Shown here piece after piece: positions 26,761 to 35,500 of a stretch of 64,000 bases of DNA. The translations under genes and the position numbers were made by a program. Source of the stretch: Chryseobacterium sp. C-71 (GTDB taxonomy: Bacteria > Bacteroidota > Bacteroidia > Flavobacteriales > Weeksellaceae); contig NZ_CP087131.1 in the NCBI RefSeq assembly GCF_020911865.1, positions 2,976,001 through 3,040,000 of the forward strand. The letters run 5' to 3'. The notes under the pieces were generated by a model, which ran no database searches, had not been told where the DNA came from, and saw nothing but the letters and a program-made list of their open reading frames with translations. Positions within the stretch are counted from its first letter, which is position 1. Every line of letters begins with the position of its first letter.

Positions 26761-27192
26761 ATGTATTATCAAATACTTAAAAATATAATAGACGAAGAAC
26801 TTCATAGATTTGGAAACATTTCTGAAGAATAATGGTCGCATAAAATTTCACCTGAAAAATGGTCAAAAAAAGAAATTTTGGGTCATCTTTGTGATAGTGC
26901 TTTATCGAATATCAGAAGATTTGTAATCACTCAGTATAAAGAAAACGACAATATTGTTTATGACCAAAATTTTTGGGTGAAAGCTCAGAATTATAAGGAT
27001 GTTCCGACTTTAGATATTATCAATTTATGGAAATTTCTGAATTTTCAAATTGTACATACAGTCGAAAATATTCCTGATGAAGCTTTACAGAGAACCTGTG
27101 ATATGACAAAAGTTGAACCTCAGATTTTTACCTTAGAATTTATTGTCAAAGATTATATTGATCATTTACAACATCATTTAAAAGCTATTTAG
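26761..27192 (+). pseudogene. DinB-like protein gene interrupted by an in-frame stop
   Basis: Reading from the ATG at 26761 gives MYYQILKNIIDEELHRFGN followed by ISEE, then TAA at 26830-26832. The same frame then continues without a break as WSHKISPEKWSKKEILGHL, CDSALSNIRRFVITQYKEN and so on to 27192. The continuing part has the DinB-like pattern: a KWSKKEILGHL segment and the C-terminal DYIDHLQHHLKAI with a His pair. The expected codon at the stop is probably GAA (EEEW), so a single base change would explain it. The full reading frame would be 143 residues. It is either a true pseudogene or a sequencing error. It lies 10 bases after folE. Confidence 0.75.
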
Positions 27193-27223
27193 TAATGATA
27201 AAATTTAAAAAAGTTTCAGATAA

Positions 27224-27231
27224 TATTTTTG
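27224..27231 (+). promoter_or_regulatory. -7 promoter box upstream of cysS
   Basis: TATTTTTG fits TAnnTTTG and lies 110 bases before the cysS start. Transcription would begin near 27236, leaving a leader of about 105 bases that contains a 6-bp hairpin AAAGAT-TCGG-ATCTTT at 27269-27284. Confidence 0.4.
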
Positions 27232-27233
27232 TA

Positions 27234-27257
27234 ATGACAATTATTTGTTGTTGCTGA
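27234..27257 (+). CDS. Candidate poly-cysteine mini-ORF before cysS
   Basis: ATG ACA ATT ATT TGT TGT TGC TGA would encode MTIICCC. An in-frame ATG at 27195 would extend it to a 20-residue peptide (MIKFKKVSDNIFVMTIICCC). Three Cys codons right before the stop, 85 bases ahead of the cysteinyl-tRNA synthetase gene, resemble cysteine-sensing leader peptides known in other bacteria. The nearby -7 box would place the transcript start close to the short ATG, which argues for either the longer form or a leaderless one. The reading frame is short enough to be chance. Confidence 0.3.
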   Translation: MTIICCC

Positions 27258-27341
27258 TTTTGCTGTTGAAAGATTCGGATCTTTTAATTAATTTAAAAAC
27301 TTTAAGACTAAATTAAATCATTACATCAAAAAACAAAAACG

Positions 27342-28808
27342 ATGCAACTAAAAATATACAATTCGCTTACAGCGGAAAAAGAAATATTCAATCCAATTTT
27401 AGAAGGAAATGTAGGGATGTACGTTTGCGGACCTACGGTTTACAGCAATGTACATTTGGGAAATGTACGAACTTTCCTTTCTTTCGATTTTATTTACAGA
27501 AGCTTAATGCACTTAGGCTATAAAGTACGATATGTACGAAATATCACCGATGCGGGGCACCTTACCGACGATGGAGATGTAAACAACGATCGTTTCGTTA
27601 AGCAAACTCGTCTTGAAAAATTGGAACCAATGGAAATTGTACAAAAATATACGGTAGATTTTCATAAGGTTTTGGAAATGTTTAATCTTCTTCCACCGAA
27701 TATTGAACCCACAGCAACCGGTCATATCGTTGAACAAATCGAATTGACTCAGAAATTAATCGAAAAAGGTTTTGCTTATGAAAGCAACGGTTCGGTTTAT
27801 TTTGATGTTTTAGAATACAACAAAAGAGGTTTGAATTACGGCGAACTGTCAAAACGTAATATCGAAGAACTTTTTGCCAACACCAGAGATCTTGACGGAC
27901 AGGGAGAAAAGAAAAATCCGCAGGATTTTGCCTTGTGGAAGAAAGCTTCTCCGGCTCATATTATGCGTTGGAATTCTCCTTGGGGAGAAGGTTTCCCGGG
28001 ATGGCATCTTGAGTGTACTGCTATGAGTACGAAATACCTTGGTGATAAATTCGACATTCACGGAGGTGGAATGGATTTGAAATTCCCTCACCACGAATGT
28101 GAAATTGCACAGGGAAAAGCCTGCAACGACGTAGAACCTGTAAATTACTGGATGCATGCCAATATGTTGACCATGAATTCTCAGCGTATGAGCAAGTCAA
28201 CCGGGAATTATATTTTACCTAAACAATTGGTTTCCGGAGAAAATGATTTCTTCGAAAAACCTTTTCATCCTACAATCGTTCGCTTCTGCTTTTTACAGGC
28301 GCATTATAGAAGTGTTTTAGATATTTCAAATGATGCGATGTTGGCAAGCGAAAAAGGTTTCACAAGATTGATGGAAGCGGTGAAAGTTTTAAATTCAATC
28401 AATCCAAACGATCAGAAAGAATCTGGTTTTAATCTTAAAGAATGGAAAACTAAAGCTTATGACGCTTTGACGGATGATTTCAATTCACCAGTTTTGATTG
28501 CACATTTATTTGAAGCAGTAAAATTTATTTTTGCTTTAAAAGATGAAAAAGAAACAGTTTCTACCGATGATTTAGCAGATTTAAAATCAACTTTAAATGC
28601 TTTGATATTTGATGTATTGGGACTTCAGGCAATTGAAGAAAATAATAATGAAAAGTTAGACCAAACGTTGCAGGTTTTAATCGAACTGAGAAATCAGGCT
28701 AGGAAATCTAAAAACTTCGAACTTTCAGATCAAATTAGAGATAAGCTTTTGGCTGAAGGAATAGAGTTAAAAGACGGAAGAGATGGAACTTCTTATGTTT
28801 TGAATTAA
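27342..28808 (+). CDS. cysS: Cysteinyl-tRNA synthetase
   Basis: A 488-residue class I aminoacyl-tRNA synthetase that charges tRNA-Cys. The N-terminal zinc Cys and HIGH-like motif are in [57 protein letters not shown] and NYWMHANML carry further zinc and substrate residues. The KMSKS-like loop is RMSKSTGN near residue 283. The C-terminal DALR-type helical domain ends the protein. Length and motif order are standard. A candidate Cys-rich mini-ORF and a -7 box lie upstream, and a strong terminator lies directly downstream. Confidence 0.97.
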   Translation: MQLKIYNSLTAEKEIFNPILEGNVGMYVCGPTVYSNVHLGNVRTFLSFDFIYRSLMHLGYKVRYVRNITDAGHLTDDGDVNNDRFVKQTRLEKLEPMEIVQKYTVDFHKVLEMFNLLPPNIEPTATGHIVEQIELTQKLIEKGFAYESNGSVYFDVLEYNKRGLNYGELSKRNIEELFANTRDLDGQGEKKNPQDFALWKKASPAHIMRWNSPWGEGFPGWHLECTAMSTKYLGDKFDIHGGGMDLKFPHHECEIAQGKACNDVEPVNYWMHANMLTMNSQRMSKSTGNYILPKQLVSGENDFFEKPFHPTIVRFCFLQAHYRSVLDISNDAMLASEKGFTRLMEAVKVLNSINPNDQKESGFNLKEWKTKAYDALTDDFNSPVLIAHLFEAVKFIFALKDEKETVSTDDLADLKSTLNALIFDVLGLQAIEENNNEKLDQTLQVLIELRNQARKSKNFELSDQIRDKLLAEGIELKDGRDGTSYVLN

Positions 28809-28833
28809 TTTTATTGAAAAATTATATAATGGA

Positions 28834-28863
28834 AACTCTCACTTTTACGGTGAGAGTTTTTTA
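28834..28863 (+). terminator. Intrinsic terminator of cysS
   Basis: AACTCTCAC / GTGAGAGTT (28834-28842 and 28850-28858) form a 9-bp stem with a 7-base loop, followed by a T-run to 28863. It lies 25 bases after the cysS stop. Confidence 0.92.
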
Positions 28864-28884
28864 TTATCAGTATTAAAGAACTTT

Positions 28885-28956
28885 AAAACTCATGCGCATA
28901 AGTTCATTAATTCATGCGCATAAATCAGACAATTGATGCGCATGAGTTTTTTATCA
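28885..28956. repeat. Three phased ATGCGCAT palindromes (22-bp tandem units)
   Basis: ATGCGCAT occurs at 28892-28899, 28914-28921 and 28936-28943, exactly 22 bases apart. The units begin TCATGCGCATAAGTTCATTAA, TCATGCGCATAAATCAGACAA and TGATGCGCATGAGTTTTTTA. The outer copies extend into a perfect 15-bp inverted repeat (AAAACTCATGCGCAT, 28885-28899, and ATGCGCATGAGTTTT, 28936-28950) followed by TTT. It lies between the cysS terminator and the T9SS gene at 29054. It could be an operator with sites on one face of the helix or a long-loop terminator. Confidence 0.75.
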
Positions 28957-29053
28957 TCAATTTAAAATATAATATTCACAAATATTTTTTTTAACCAAAT
29001 CAAAAATTGTTTAACTTAGTAAGACTAAAATAATTACAAATAAAATTTATCAT

Positions 29054-30217
29054 ATGAAAAAACATTTATTCCCTATTCTTCTCTTGTTACTTGGAAATAC
29101 AGTCAATGCACAGCAAGATTTTTTTGCGCTGGCAGGTAAAGATTCTCCAAGAATTGAGTTCAGCGATTTCCGTGCAATGAATGCAGACGGAACTTCCGGT
29201 CAGAGTATTTTTGGAGTTTCTTCTGAAGCCCATGTAATTTCTCAGGAAAGAAAAGCCTCGGTTACAGAAGATAAAACGTCATACAATCATGCCCAATCGA
29301 TGACTTTGGCGGCTTTGGCTTATGATTCTTCTGGTAATAATTTGGTGTATATGCCTATGTTTTCCTCTAATGTTTATGTTTTAAATCAAAAAACGAAGGA
29401 AATTACATTGGTAGAAAATAAGACTGCCACAGTAACATCTTGTGACATCAATTCTCACATTACTCGAATGACAACTGGTTATGACGGAAATATTTACGCC
29501 ATCAACAATGCCGGAACGCAGTTTATTCAAATCAGTAAAAAGAACAATCAGTACATTGTAAACGATCTTGGAATTATCAAAGACGATGATGCAAATGGTA
29601 AGAATTCTTTCACTGCTATGGAAACCGGTTTTGGTGGTGATATGATTGCTGACGGAGATAATAATTTCTACGTTTTCTCAACTGCAGGAAATGTTTTTAA
29701 AGTTTCCACGAAAGAATTAAAGGCAAAATTTGTCGGCAAAATATCAGGACTTCCTGAAACATATTCTGTAAACGGAGCAGCCGTGAATTCTAAAGGTAAA
29801 GTGGTGATTGCAAGTGCAAAAGGAGCTGCTTTATATGAACTAAGCCTAGATAATCTTGAAGCAAAACAACTTCCTGGCGAAACTGACTTGCATATTTATG
29901 ATTTGGCAAGTAAGTATTTCGTCAATGACAGAGCAACTTCTGCAACTGTTTTTGCTAATTTAGATGTATATCCGACGAAAGTTGACGAGCATTTTATCTA
30001 CGTTAATGTGAATGACAATTCGGTAAAAGGAAACATCAAAGTAAATGTTTTTGATCTGTCAGGAAAAACTGTTTTGACGCAGAGATTATCTGTAAAAGAA
30101 GGTCAATTAAACCAACAGGTTGATCTTAAAAATTTAGTAAGCGGTCCATACCTCGTCAATATTACAAATGACGCAGGTAAAGCTTTATTGAATAAAAAAA
30201 TTCTCGTAACAGAATAA
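29054..30217 (+). CDS. Secreted protein with T9SS type A sorting domain
   Basis: A 387-residue exported protein. A signal peptide (KHLFPILLLLLGNTVNAQ) is followed by about 270 residues with repeated beta-strand patterns such as AYDSSGNNLVYMPMFSSNVYVL, TTGYDGNIYAINNAGTQFIQI and DGDNNFYVFSTAGNVFKVS, which suggest a beta-propeller. The last 80 residues are a T9SS sorting tail (LDVYPTKVDEHFIYVNVNDN, INVFDLSGKTVL-like KVNVFDLSGKTVL, LVSGPYLVNITNDAGKALLNK). It should be secreted by the type IX system. Its ligand or enzymatic role is unknown. The gene stands alone between two terminators, with a set of phased palindromes 100-170 bases upstream. Confidence 0.85.
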   Translation: MKKHLFPILLLLLGNTVNAQQDFFALAGKDSPRIEFSDFRAMNADGTSGQSIFGVSSEAHVISQERKASVTEDKTSYNHAQSMTLAALAYDSSGNNLVYMPMFSSNVYVLNQKTKEITLVENKTATVTSCDINSHITRMTTGYDGNIYAINNAGTQFIQISKKNNQYIVNDLGIIKDDDANGKNSFTAMETGFGGDMIADGDNNFYVFSTAGNVFKVSTKELKAKFVGKISGLPETYSVNGAAVNSKGKVVIASAKGAALYELSLDNLEAKQLPGETDLHIYDLASKYFVNDRATSATVFANLDVYPTKVDEHFIYVNVNDNSVKGNIKVNVFDLSGKTVLTQRLSVKEGQLNQQVDLKNLVSGPYLVNITNDAGKALLNKKILVTE

Positions 30218-30243
30218 ATTTTGATTTTTTAAATGATTAGAAG

Positions 30244-30277
30244 AACCTTTTTTCAATTTCGAAAAAAGGTTTTTTTA
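30244..30277 (+). terminator. Intrinsic terminator after the T9SS gene
   Basis: AACCTTTTTTC / GAAAAAAGGTT (30244-30254 and 30261-30271) with a 6-base loop is followed by a run of T. It ends the single-gene unit before malQ. Confidence 0.88.
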
Positions 30278-30345
30278 ATGATTATTTGACATTGTAACCA
30301 TTTGTATTTCAATTTTAAAACTGTATTTTTATCAAAAAAAGATAG

Positions 30346-32997
30346 ATGAAATTATATTTTAACGTTAGCTATCGGGCAAAAGCTGGTGAAAATCTGCAGT
30401 TGATGATTAGCGAAAATGGCAATGCGTCTAAAATTCACGCCATGTTTTATACAGAAGATGGCTTTTGGAAATGCGAAGTAGATTATTTTTCAAAATCAAT
30501 TTCTTACCATTATCAGCTTGTTGACGATAAAAATAATGTCGTAAGACAAGAATTTGTTTCGCATGAATTAAGTTTTCCTCATAACTACAAAGAGTTTTTG
30601 ATTTTTGATCAGTGGAACAACAAAAACTTCCCTGAAAATTATCTCAACAATAAAATATTACATAATAAACTGAATCAGTTTGTTCCGAAAAAATTATCTG
30701 TTCTTAAGAAGCATAGTCATTTATTCAGAATTGAAGCGCCTGTTTACAATCCAAATTGGGAAATCGTTTTGTTTGGAAATGCGGAATCTTTAGGAAATTG
30801 GGATTATAACAAAGCTATTCATCTTTCCCAAACCGATTTTGGTATTTGGGAAACGTCTGTAGAAATCCCTGAGAATCATTTAATTCAATACAAATATGCG
30901 ATTTTTGATAAAGATGCAGGAAAAGTCATTGATGTAGAGAGCGGAGAAAACAGGTACACGATTCCTAATCTTCAGAAAGATGTTTTGCAGATTTGTGCAG
31001 ATCATTACTTTAAATTTAAGTCTTACCAAATGTATCACGATGCGGGAGTTGCAGTTCCTGTATTCTCTTTGCGAAGTGAAGATGGTTTTGGAGTAGGTGA
31101 ATTTTCAGATTTAAAAAAACTGGCTGATTGGGCTAATGAAACGTCATTAGGTATTATTCAAATTTTACCAATCAATGATACAACAGCAAACTATTCATGG
31201 ACAGATTCTTATCCATATGCTGCAGTTTCTGTATATGCTTTACATCCACAATATATTTCGATCTCAAATTTAGATTATAAATTACCTAAAGAATTAGTTG
31301 AAGAATTTAAAGCTGAAAAGTCGGAATTAAATTCTTTGGAGTTAATTGATTATGAAAAGATGATTTATTCTAAATGGAAATATCTGAAAGCAGTTTTTAA
31401 TCTCGAAAAAGAAAAGATTTATAAAGACCGAAACTTTAAAAAGTTTTTAAAGGATAATGAAACCTGGCTTTTACCATATTCGGCTTTTTGCGTTTTAAGA
31501 GATAAATATAAAACACCGAACTTCAATAACTGGAAAACTCATAAGAAATATATCGCCGGAAAAATAGCCCCATTTTTCTCTGTTAAAAGTAAAGATTATG
31601 ATGCTTCGATGCTTCATGCCTGGGTGCAGTTCCAGCTTTATCAACAGCTTAAAGATGCTGTTGGCTATATTCATAGTTTAGGGGTTTCTTTAAAAGGAGA
31701 TCTGCCAATTGGTATTTACAGGCATTCCGTAGAAGCATGGACTGAACCTGAATTATTCGGAATGGATTTTCAAGCAGGTGCACCACCAGATCAGTTTACA
31801 GAACTTGGACAAAACTGGGAATTCCCGACTTATAATTGGGATGCCGTGAAAGCTGATGATTTCCAGTGGTGGAAAAACAGATTCAAAGCCTTGGAGCAAT
31901 ATTTTGATGCGATGAGAATCGATCATATTCTCGGGTTTTTCAGAATCTGGAGAATACCGATTTCTGCAACGCAAGGGATTTTAGGATATTTTTATCCGGC
32001 TATTCCTATTGTCTTGGAAGAATTTAAAGCAAGACATATTCCTTTTGATTTCGACAGATACTGTAAACCGTTTATCAACGATATGATTCTTTGGAATTAT
32101 TTCGGAGAGCAAAGTAATAAGGCTTTAGAATTTTTAAATAATAATTTAGACGGAACGTATTCTTTCAAAGAAGAATTTGATACTCAAAGAAAACTTTCAG
32201 ATTATTTCAAGAAAAAAACTGCGGGTTCTATAGAAGCACAATTGATTGCGCTTTGTGCTAATGTTTTATTTTTAACTGATGAAAGAGATGGACAAACGGT
32301 GTATCATCCGAGATTTAATGCATTTAAAACTGAATCTTATCAATATCTTTCAGATTGGGAGAAAAAGGCAATTTATGAATTGTACCAGGATTATTTCTTC
32401 AAGAGACAAGATTTTATGTGGAAAGAAAAGGCGATGGAAAAGCTTCCGGTCATTTTAAACTCTACAAAAATGTTGATTTGCGGAGAAGATTTAGGAATGG
32501 TTCCGGATTGTGTTCCTGAAGTGATGGATGAATTGGCGATTGTTGCTTTGAAAGTTCAGAGAATGCCATCAGAACAGATTCCTTTTTACAATCCTAAAAA
32601 TGCGGGTTATCTGAATGTAGTCACAGCTTCATCTCACGACAGCTCAACGTTGCGACAGTGGTGGAAAGAAAATACTGAATTAACTCAGCGATTTTATAAT
32701 CAGCAATTGATGCAGTATGGTAAAGCTCCTGATGATTTAGAATCTCATTTAGCGGAAATTATTATGAAACAACATCTGTACAATGATGCGATGCTTGCAA
32801 TTTTTCCGATTCAGGAATTCTTCGCAACAGATGAAAAATTGACCAATCCTAATATGGGTAATGAGAGAATTAATAATCCTTCAGTATTTCCGCACTATTG
32901 GCGATACAGAATGCATTTAAATGTGGAGAATTTAACGGAGAATACATCTTTAAGCCAGAAAATTTCAGATTGGATCAAAGACAGTGGTCGTGCTTAA
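30346..32997 (+). CDS. malQ: 4-alpha-glucanotransferase with two starch-binding domains (GH77)
   Basis: An 883-residue amylomaltase of the DPE2-like type. Residues about 1-100 and 120-220 are two CBM20-like starch-binding modules (the second contains NWEIVLFGNAESLGNWD and the W...YKYAIFD strands). The GH77 barrel starts near residue 235 (VPVFSLRSEDGFGVGEFSDL). The catalytic set is complete: nucleophile Asp526 in MRIDHILGFFRIW, acid/base Glu714 in CGEDLGMVPD, and Asp765 in ASSHDSSTLRQWW. It transfers glucan segments between maltodextrins and glycogen and is cytoplasmic (no signal peptide). It is monocistronic, closed by a terminator at 33041. Confidence 0.95.
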   Translation: MKLYFNVSYRAKAGENLQLMISENGNASKIHAMFYTEDGFWKCEVDYFSKSISYHYQLVDDKNNVVRQEFVSHELSFPHNYKEFLIFDQWNNKNFPENYLNNKILHNKLNQFVPKKLSVLKKHSHLFRIEAPVYNPNWEIVLFGNAESLGNWDYNKAIHLSQTDFGIWETSVEIPENHLIQYKYAIFDKDAGKVIDVESGENRYTIPNLQKDVLQICADHYFKFKSYQMYHDAGVAVPVFSLRSEDGFGVGEFSDLKKLADWANETSLGIIQILPINDTTANYSWTDSYPYAAVSVYALHPQYISISNLDYKLPKELVEEFKAEKSELNSLELIDYEKMIYSKWKYLKAVFNLEKEKIYKDRNFKKFLKDNETWLLPYSAFCVLRDKYKTPNFNNWKTHKKYIAGKIAPFFSVKSKDYDASMLHAWVQFQLYQQLKDAVGYIHSLGVSLKGDLPIGIYRHSVEAWTEPELFGMDFQAGAPPDQFTELGQNWEFPTYNWDAVKADDFQWWKNRFKALEQYFDAMRIDHILGFFRIWRIPISATQGILGYFYPAIPIVLEEFKARHIPFDFDRYCKPFINDMILWNYFGEQSNKALEFLNNNLDGTYSFKEEFDTQRKLSDYFKKKTAGSIEAQLIALCANVLFLTDERDGQTVYHPRFNAFKTESYQYLSDWEKKAIYELYQDYFFKRQDFMWKEKAMEKLPVILNSTKMLICGEDLGMVPDCVPEVMDELAIVALKVQRMPSEQIPFYNPKNAGYLNVVTASSHDSSTLRQWWKENTELTQRFYNQQLMQYGKAPDDLESHLAEIIMKQHLYNDAMLAIFPIQEFFATDEKLTNPNMGNERINNPSVFPHYWRYRMHLNVENLTENTSLSQKISDWIKDSGRA

Positions 32998-33040
32998 TGA
33001 AAATAATGATATTGATTATCAGTTGGTTAAAATATTTATA

Positions 33041-33080
33041 AAAGAAGTTTTACTTTAGGGTTTAACTTCTTTTTTTTCTT
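33041..33080 (+). terminator. Intrinsic terminator after malQ
   Basis: AAAGAAGTT / AACTTCTTT (33041-33049 and 33064-33072) with a 14-base loop is followed by TTTTTT. It lies 43 bases after the malQ stop. Confidence 0.75.
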
Positions 33081-33138
33081 TACATCCAAAAGACAAGAAT
33101 GAGAGTTCTGAACAATTAACCAATTAATGCTTATAGAA

Positions 33139-34143
33139 ATGAAAAAAATACTTTTGGGATTTGCTTTGACTTTGTCGACTTTGTCGTTTGCTCAGCAATA
33201 TCCAAACAATGGATATGGAAATGATGGGTACGGAGATAATGACGGATATTACTCTGATCAGGACGATCAAAATTATTTCCCGGACGATTATTACTACAAT
33301 TATCCTCAGGATTATTATCCTCAAGATTATTATCAAAGTCAGTACAGCGATTATAGAAACAGTATTGTCAATATTAATTGGAATGTTTTCTTCCAGCAGA
33401 ATAGACTAAACCGTTGGCAAATCGATCAGATTTTGTATCTGAACAATCTGTATTCAAGTTTTTCCGGATGGAATAATTTTTACAGATATAACCCAGACAG
33501 ATGGTATTATGACAGATTCTATGCCATGGAAAGAATTTTAGGACCAAGAGTGTTTGTTGTTTTCCAAAACAATTATTATCACAGACAAAGTCCGATTGTT
33601 TATTTCCAAAACTACAGAAGAACATATTATTCACCAAGGTTTAGAGTAACACCAAGATACCGAAATGTAAATATCAATATTTACAGAGTAGACAGAAACA
33701 GTTTCAGAAGAAATGATAATCCTACCTTAAATGTAGTTAGAAATTCAGGATTCAGAAATGGAAATAACAATAATTCCGGTGGATTCAGAAATCAAAACAA
33801 TGCTGTGAGAGGAAATAATGGAAACAGTGGAGGTTTCAGAAATTCTGATAATGGAGTTCGAGGCAACAACGGAGTAAGAGGTAATAACGGAAATGGTGGA
33901 GTGAGAGGAAACGAAAATGCAGGCGGTGGATTTAGAACTAATAATAGATCCGAAGCAAGTGCACCAAGAGCTGTTGAACCGAGAAGGTCTGAAAATAATA
34001 GTACAAGAGGAAATGGAGGATTCAGATCTCAGCAAAGAAGCGAAAGTGCCAGTCCTAGACAAAATAGCACACCAAGACAACAAAACAGTGGAGGTGAAGG
34101 AAGAAGTTCTGGAGGTTTCAGAAATAGTTTAGTTAAAAATTAG
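33139..34143 (+). CDS. Secreted low-complexity protein, Tyr/Asp-rich then Gly/Asn/Arg-rich
   Basis: A 334-residue exported protein I do not recognise. The ATG at 33139 gives a clean signal peptide (KKILLGFALTLSTLSFAQ). The first 50 mature residues are packed with Tyr, Asp and Asn (NDGYGDNDGYYSDQDDQ, DYYPQDYYQSQYSDY). Residues about 80-180 look folded (WNVFFQQNRLNRWQIDQILY, NPDRWYYDRFYAMERILGPR). The C-terminal 130 residues are repeats built from GGFRN, VRGNNGN and similar units ending in SSGGFRNSLVKN. The repeats suggest a flexible, positively charged tail that may bind nucleic acid or polysaccharide. No T9SS tail is seen. Confidence 0.7.
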   Translation: MKKILLGFALTLSTLSFAQQYPNNGYGNDGYGDNDGYYSDQDDQNYFPDDYYYNYPQDYYPQDYYQSQYSDYRNSIVNINWNVFFQQNRLNRWQIDQILYLNNLYSSFSGWNNFYRYNPDRWYYDRFYAMERILGPRVFVVFQNNYYHRQSPIVYFQNYRRTYYSPRFRVTPRYRNVNINIYRVDRNSFRRNDNPTLNVVRNSGFRNGNNNNSGGFRNQNNAVRGNNGNSGGFRNSDNGVRGNNGVRGNNGNGGVRGNENAGGGFRTNNRSEASAPRAVEPRRSENNSTRGNGGFRSQQRSESASPRQNSTPRQQNSGGEGRSSGGFRNSLVKN

Positions 34144-34170
34144 TTTTCATATATTATATTTGAGTGGTGT

Positions 34171-34205
34171 GGAGATTGGGTTTTGTTGCCTAATCTCCTT
34201 TTATT
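34171..34205 (+). terminator. Intrinsic terminator after the low-complexity secreted protein gene
   Basis: GGAGATTGGG / CCTAATCTCC (34171-34180 and 34189-34198) pair at 9 of 10 positions around TTTTGTTG and are followed by TTTTATTT. Confidence 0.8.
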
Positions 34206-34326
34206 TAATATAAATTATAAAAATATTAATATTAAAATTTAACATTATTTGTGAATTTAGTATTTAACTTTACTTAAAAATGCATATCAAATAGATATAA
34301 CAAACAAACCAATTAATTTAGAACAA

Positions 34327-34788
34327 ATGAAAAAATTAGTATTAGCAATAGCGTTTATCGGAATGGGAAGTTTTGCAATGGCTCAACAAGCTCCGCAGGA
34401 TAAAAAAATAAACAGAGAGGAAATGAAGCAGAAGATGCAGCAAAAAGAGCAGGAAAGAGTGGCTGAAATGCAGAAAGAGCTGAATTTAAATCAAAGTCAA
34501 ATTGCTCAAATCAAAGGTCTTCATGATAAAAGAAAAGCTGAAATGAAGAATAACTTTGAAAAAAATAAAGAGCAGAGACAAGCGAGAATGGAGCAAATGA
34601 AGGCAAAGAGACAGCAGATGGATAATGATATGAAAAAAATTCTTTCGCCGGAACAATATGATAAATGGCAAGCCGGAAAAAAAGCAAAAATGGAAGAGAG
34701 AAGAGCGATGATGAAAGAAAAAGGTTTTAAGGGTGACCGAAAAATGAGACATGGTTTGAAACCAGCACCTCAAGCCCAAGTAAACTGA
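34327..34788 (+). CDS. Spy/CpxP-like periplasmic helical protein
   Basis: A 153-residue exported protein. A signal peptide (KKLVLAIAFIGMGSFAMAQQ) is followed by a highly charged, Lys/Gln/Met/Glu-rich helical region. The segment MQKELNLNQSQIAQIKGLHDKRKAEM and the later MDNDMKKILSPEQYDKWQAGKKAKMEERRAMM have the two-helix pattern (LNLNxxQ, LSPEQYxKW) of Spy/CpxP-like and DUF4890-like proteins. Those proteins act as periplasmic chaperones or metal and envelope-stress sensors. The gene is monocistronic with its own terminator. The exact family within this fold is uncertain. Confidence 0.75.
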   Translation: MKKLVLAIAFIGMGSFAMAQQAPQDKKINREEMKQKMQQKEQERVAEMQKELNLNQSQIAQIKGLHDKRKAEMKNNFEKNKEQRQARMEQMKAKRQQMDNDMKKILSPEQYDKWQAGKKAKMEERRAMMKEKGFKGDRKMRHGLKPAPQAQVN

Positions 34789-34820
34789 TAGTTTATAATT
34801 TTGATTTTTTAATGTTATGA

Positions 34821-34846
34821 GGGTGGAAGCAATTCCATCCTTTTTT
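34821..34846 (+). terminator. Intrinsic terminator after the Spy-like gene
   Basis: GGGTGGAA / TTCCATCC (34821-34828 and 34833-34840) pair at 7 of 8 positions, with loop GCAA, followed by TTTTTT. Confidence 0.82.
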
Positions 34847-34901
34847 GTATTCAATCTAAATCTAAATTTGGTTAAAACTTTTCAATTCGCCTTATAATGC
34901 G

Positions 34902-34909
34902 TAATTTTG
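34902..34909 (+). promoter_or_regulatory. -7 promoter box of the ferritin gene
   Basis: TAATTTTG fits TAnnTTTG and ends 16 bases before the ferritin start codon. A -33 TTG is not evident. Confidence 0.45.
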
Positions 34910-34925
34910 AGTATAAATATTTATT

Positions 34926-35435
34926 ATGGTAAGCGAAAAAATAGCACAGTTAATAAACGAACAAATAGCTCACGAGCAATATGCTGCTCAATATTATCTT
35001 TCAATGTCTGCATGGTTTTCTGCAAAAGATCTTGATGGAATTGCCAATTACTTCAGAGTTCAATGTAAAGAAGAATTGATGCACGCAGATAAAATGTTTG
35101 ATTATTTGAATGATGTAGGCGGAGAAATCATCATTGGCGAAATTGCAAAACCGCCGCATGTTTTCGAAAGTGCGGTAGATATTTTTGAGAAAGCTCTGGA
35201 ACACGAGAAAAAAGTAACAAAAAGTATTTTTAACATCGTAAAAAATGCCAACGACGAAGGAGATTTTGCTACGACATCTTTCTTACAGTGGTTCATCAAC
35301 GAGCAAGTGGAAGAAGAGGCGAGTGCATCTCAATATGTAACTAAGATCAAAATGGTATCCGACAATCCTTCGGCTTTATATCTTTTTGACCAGGAATTGG
35401 CACAGAGAGTTTTTGTACCGGATACGAAGGCTTAA
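34926..35435 (+). CDS. ftnA: Non-haem ferritin
   Basis: A 169-residue ferritin that oxidises and stores iron in a 24-subunit shell in the cytoplasm. The four-helix bundle and ferroxidase ligands are visible: LINEQIAHEQYAAQYYLSMSAWF with two helix-A Glu, ANYFRVQCKEELMHADKMF with Glu and His, and later LQWFINEQVEEEASASQYV. Length and spacing are standard for bacterial FtnA. It has its own -7 box upstream and a 19-bp terminator stem downstream, so it is monocistronic. An IS982 element has landed right behind that terminator, leaving the gene intact. Confidence 0.95.
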   Translation: MVSEKIAQLINEQIAHEQYAAQYYLSMSAWFSAKDLDGIANYFRVQCKEELMHADKMFDYLNDVGGEIIIGEIAKPPHVFESAVDIFEKALEHEKKVTKSIFNIVKNANDEGDFATTSFLQWFINEQVEEEASASQYVTKIKMVSDNPSALYLFDQELAQRVFVPDTKA

Positions 35436-35452
35436 TTTATTTAGGACAATGA

Positions 35453-35493
35453 AAAAAGTTTCGGCGGCACCAAAGGTGCCGCCGAAACTTTTT
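35453..35493 (+). terminator. Very strong hairpin terminator after ferritin
   Basis: AAAAAGTTTCGGCGGCACC (35453-35471), loop AAA, then the perfect 19-base complement GGTGCCGCCGAAACTTTTT (35475-35493). The A-run and T-run at the ends make it usable from both strands. It is G/C-rich against an A/T-rich background. Confidence 0.93.
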
Positions 35494-35500
35494 ATAAATA

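Noticed and set aside
28885..28956. Possible small CRISPR array
   Set aside because: The regular spacing is 22 bases for unit plus spacer with only an 8-11 base core, far below CRISPR repeat and spacer size, and no cas gene is present.
33124..33336. An Ile-rich open frame on the minus strand
   Set aside because: It is antisense to the Tyr/Asp/Asn-rich codons of the secreted low-complexity protein and looks like a composition artefact.
33750..33930. DNA repeats that could be an intergenic tandem array
   Set aside because: They are in frame within the coding region and encode the GGFRN/VRGNNGN tail.
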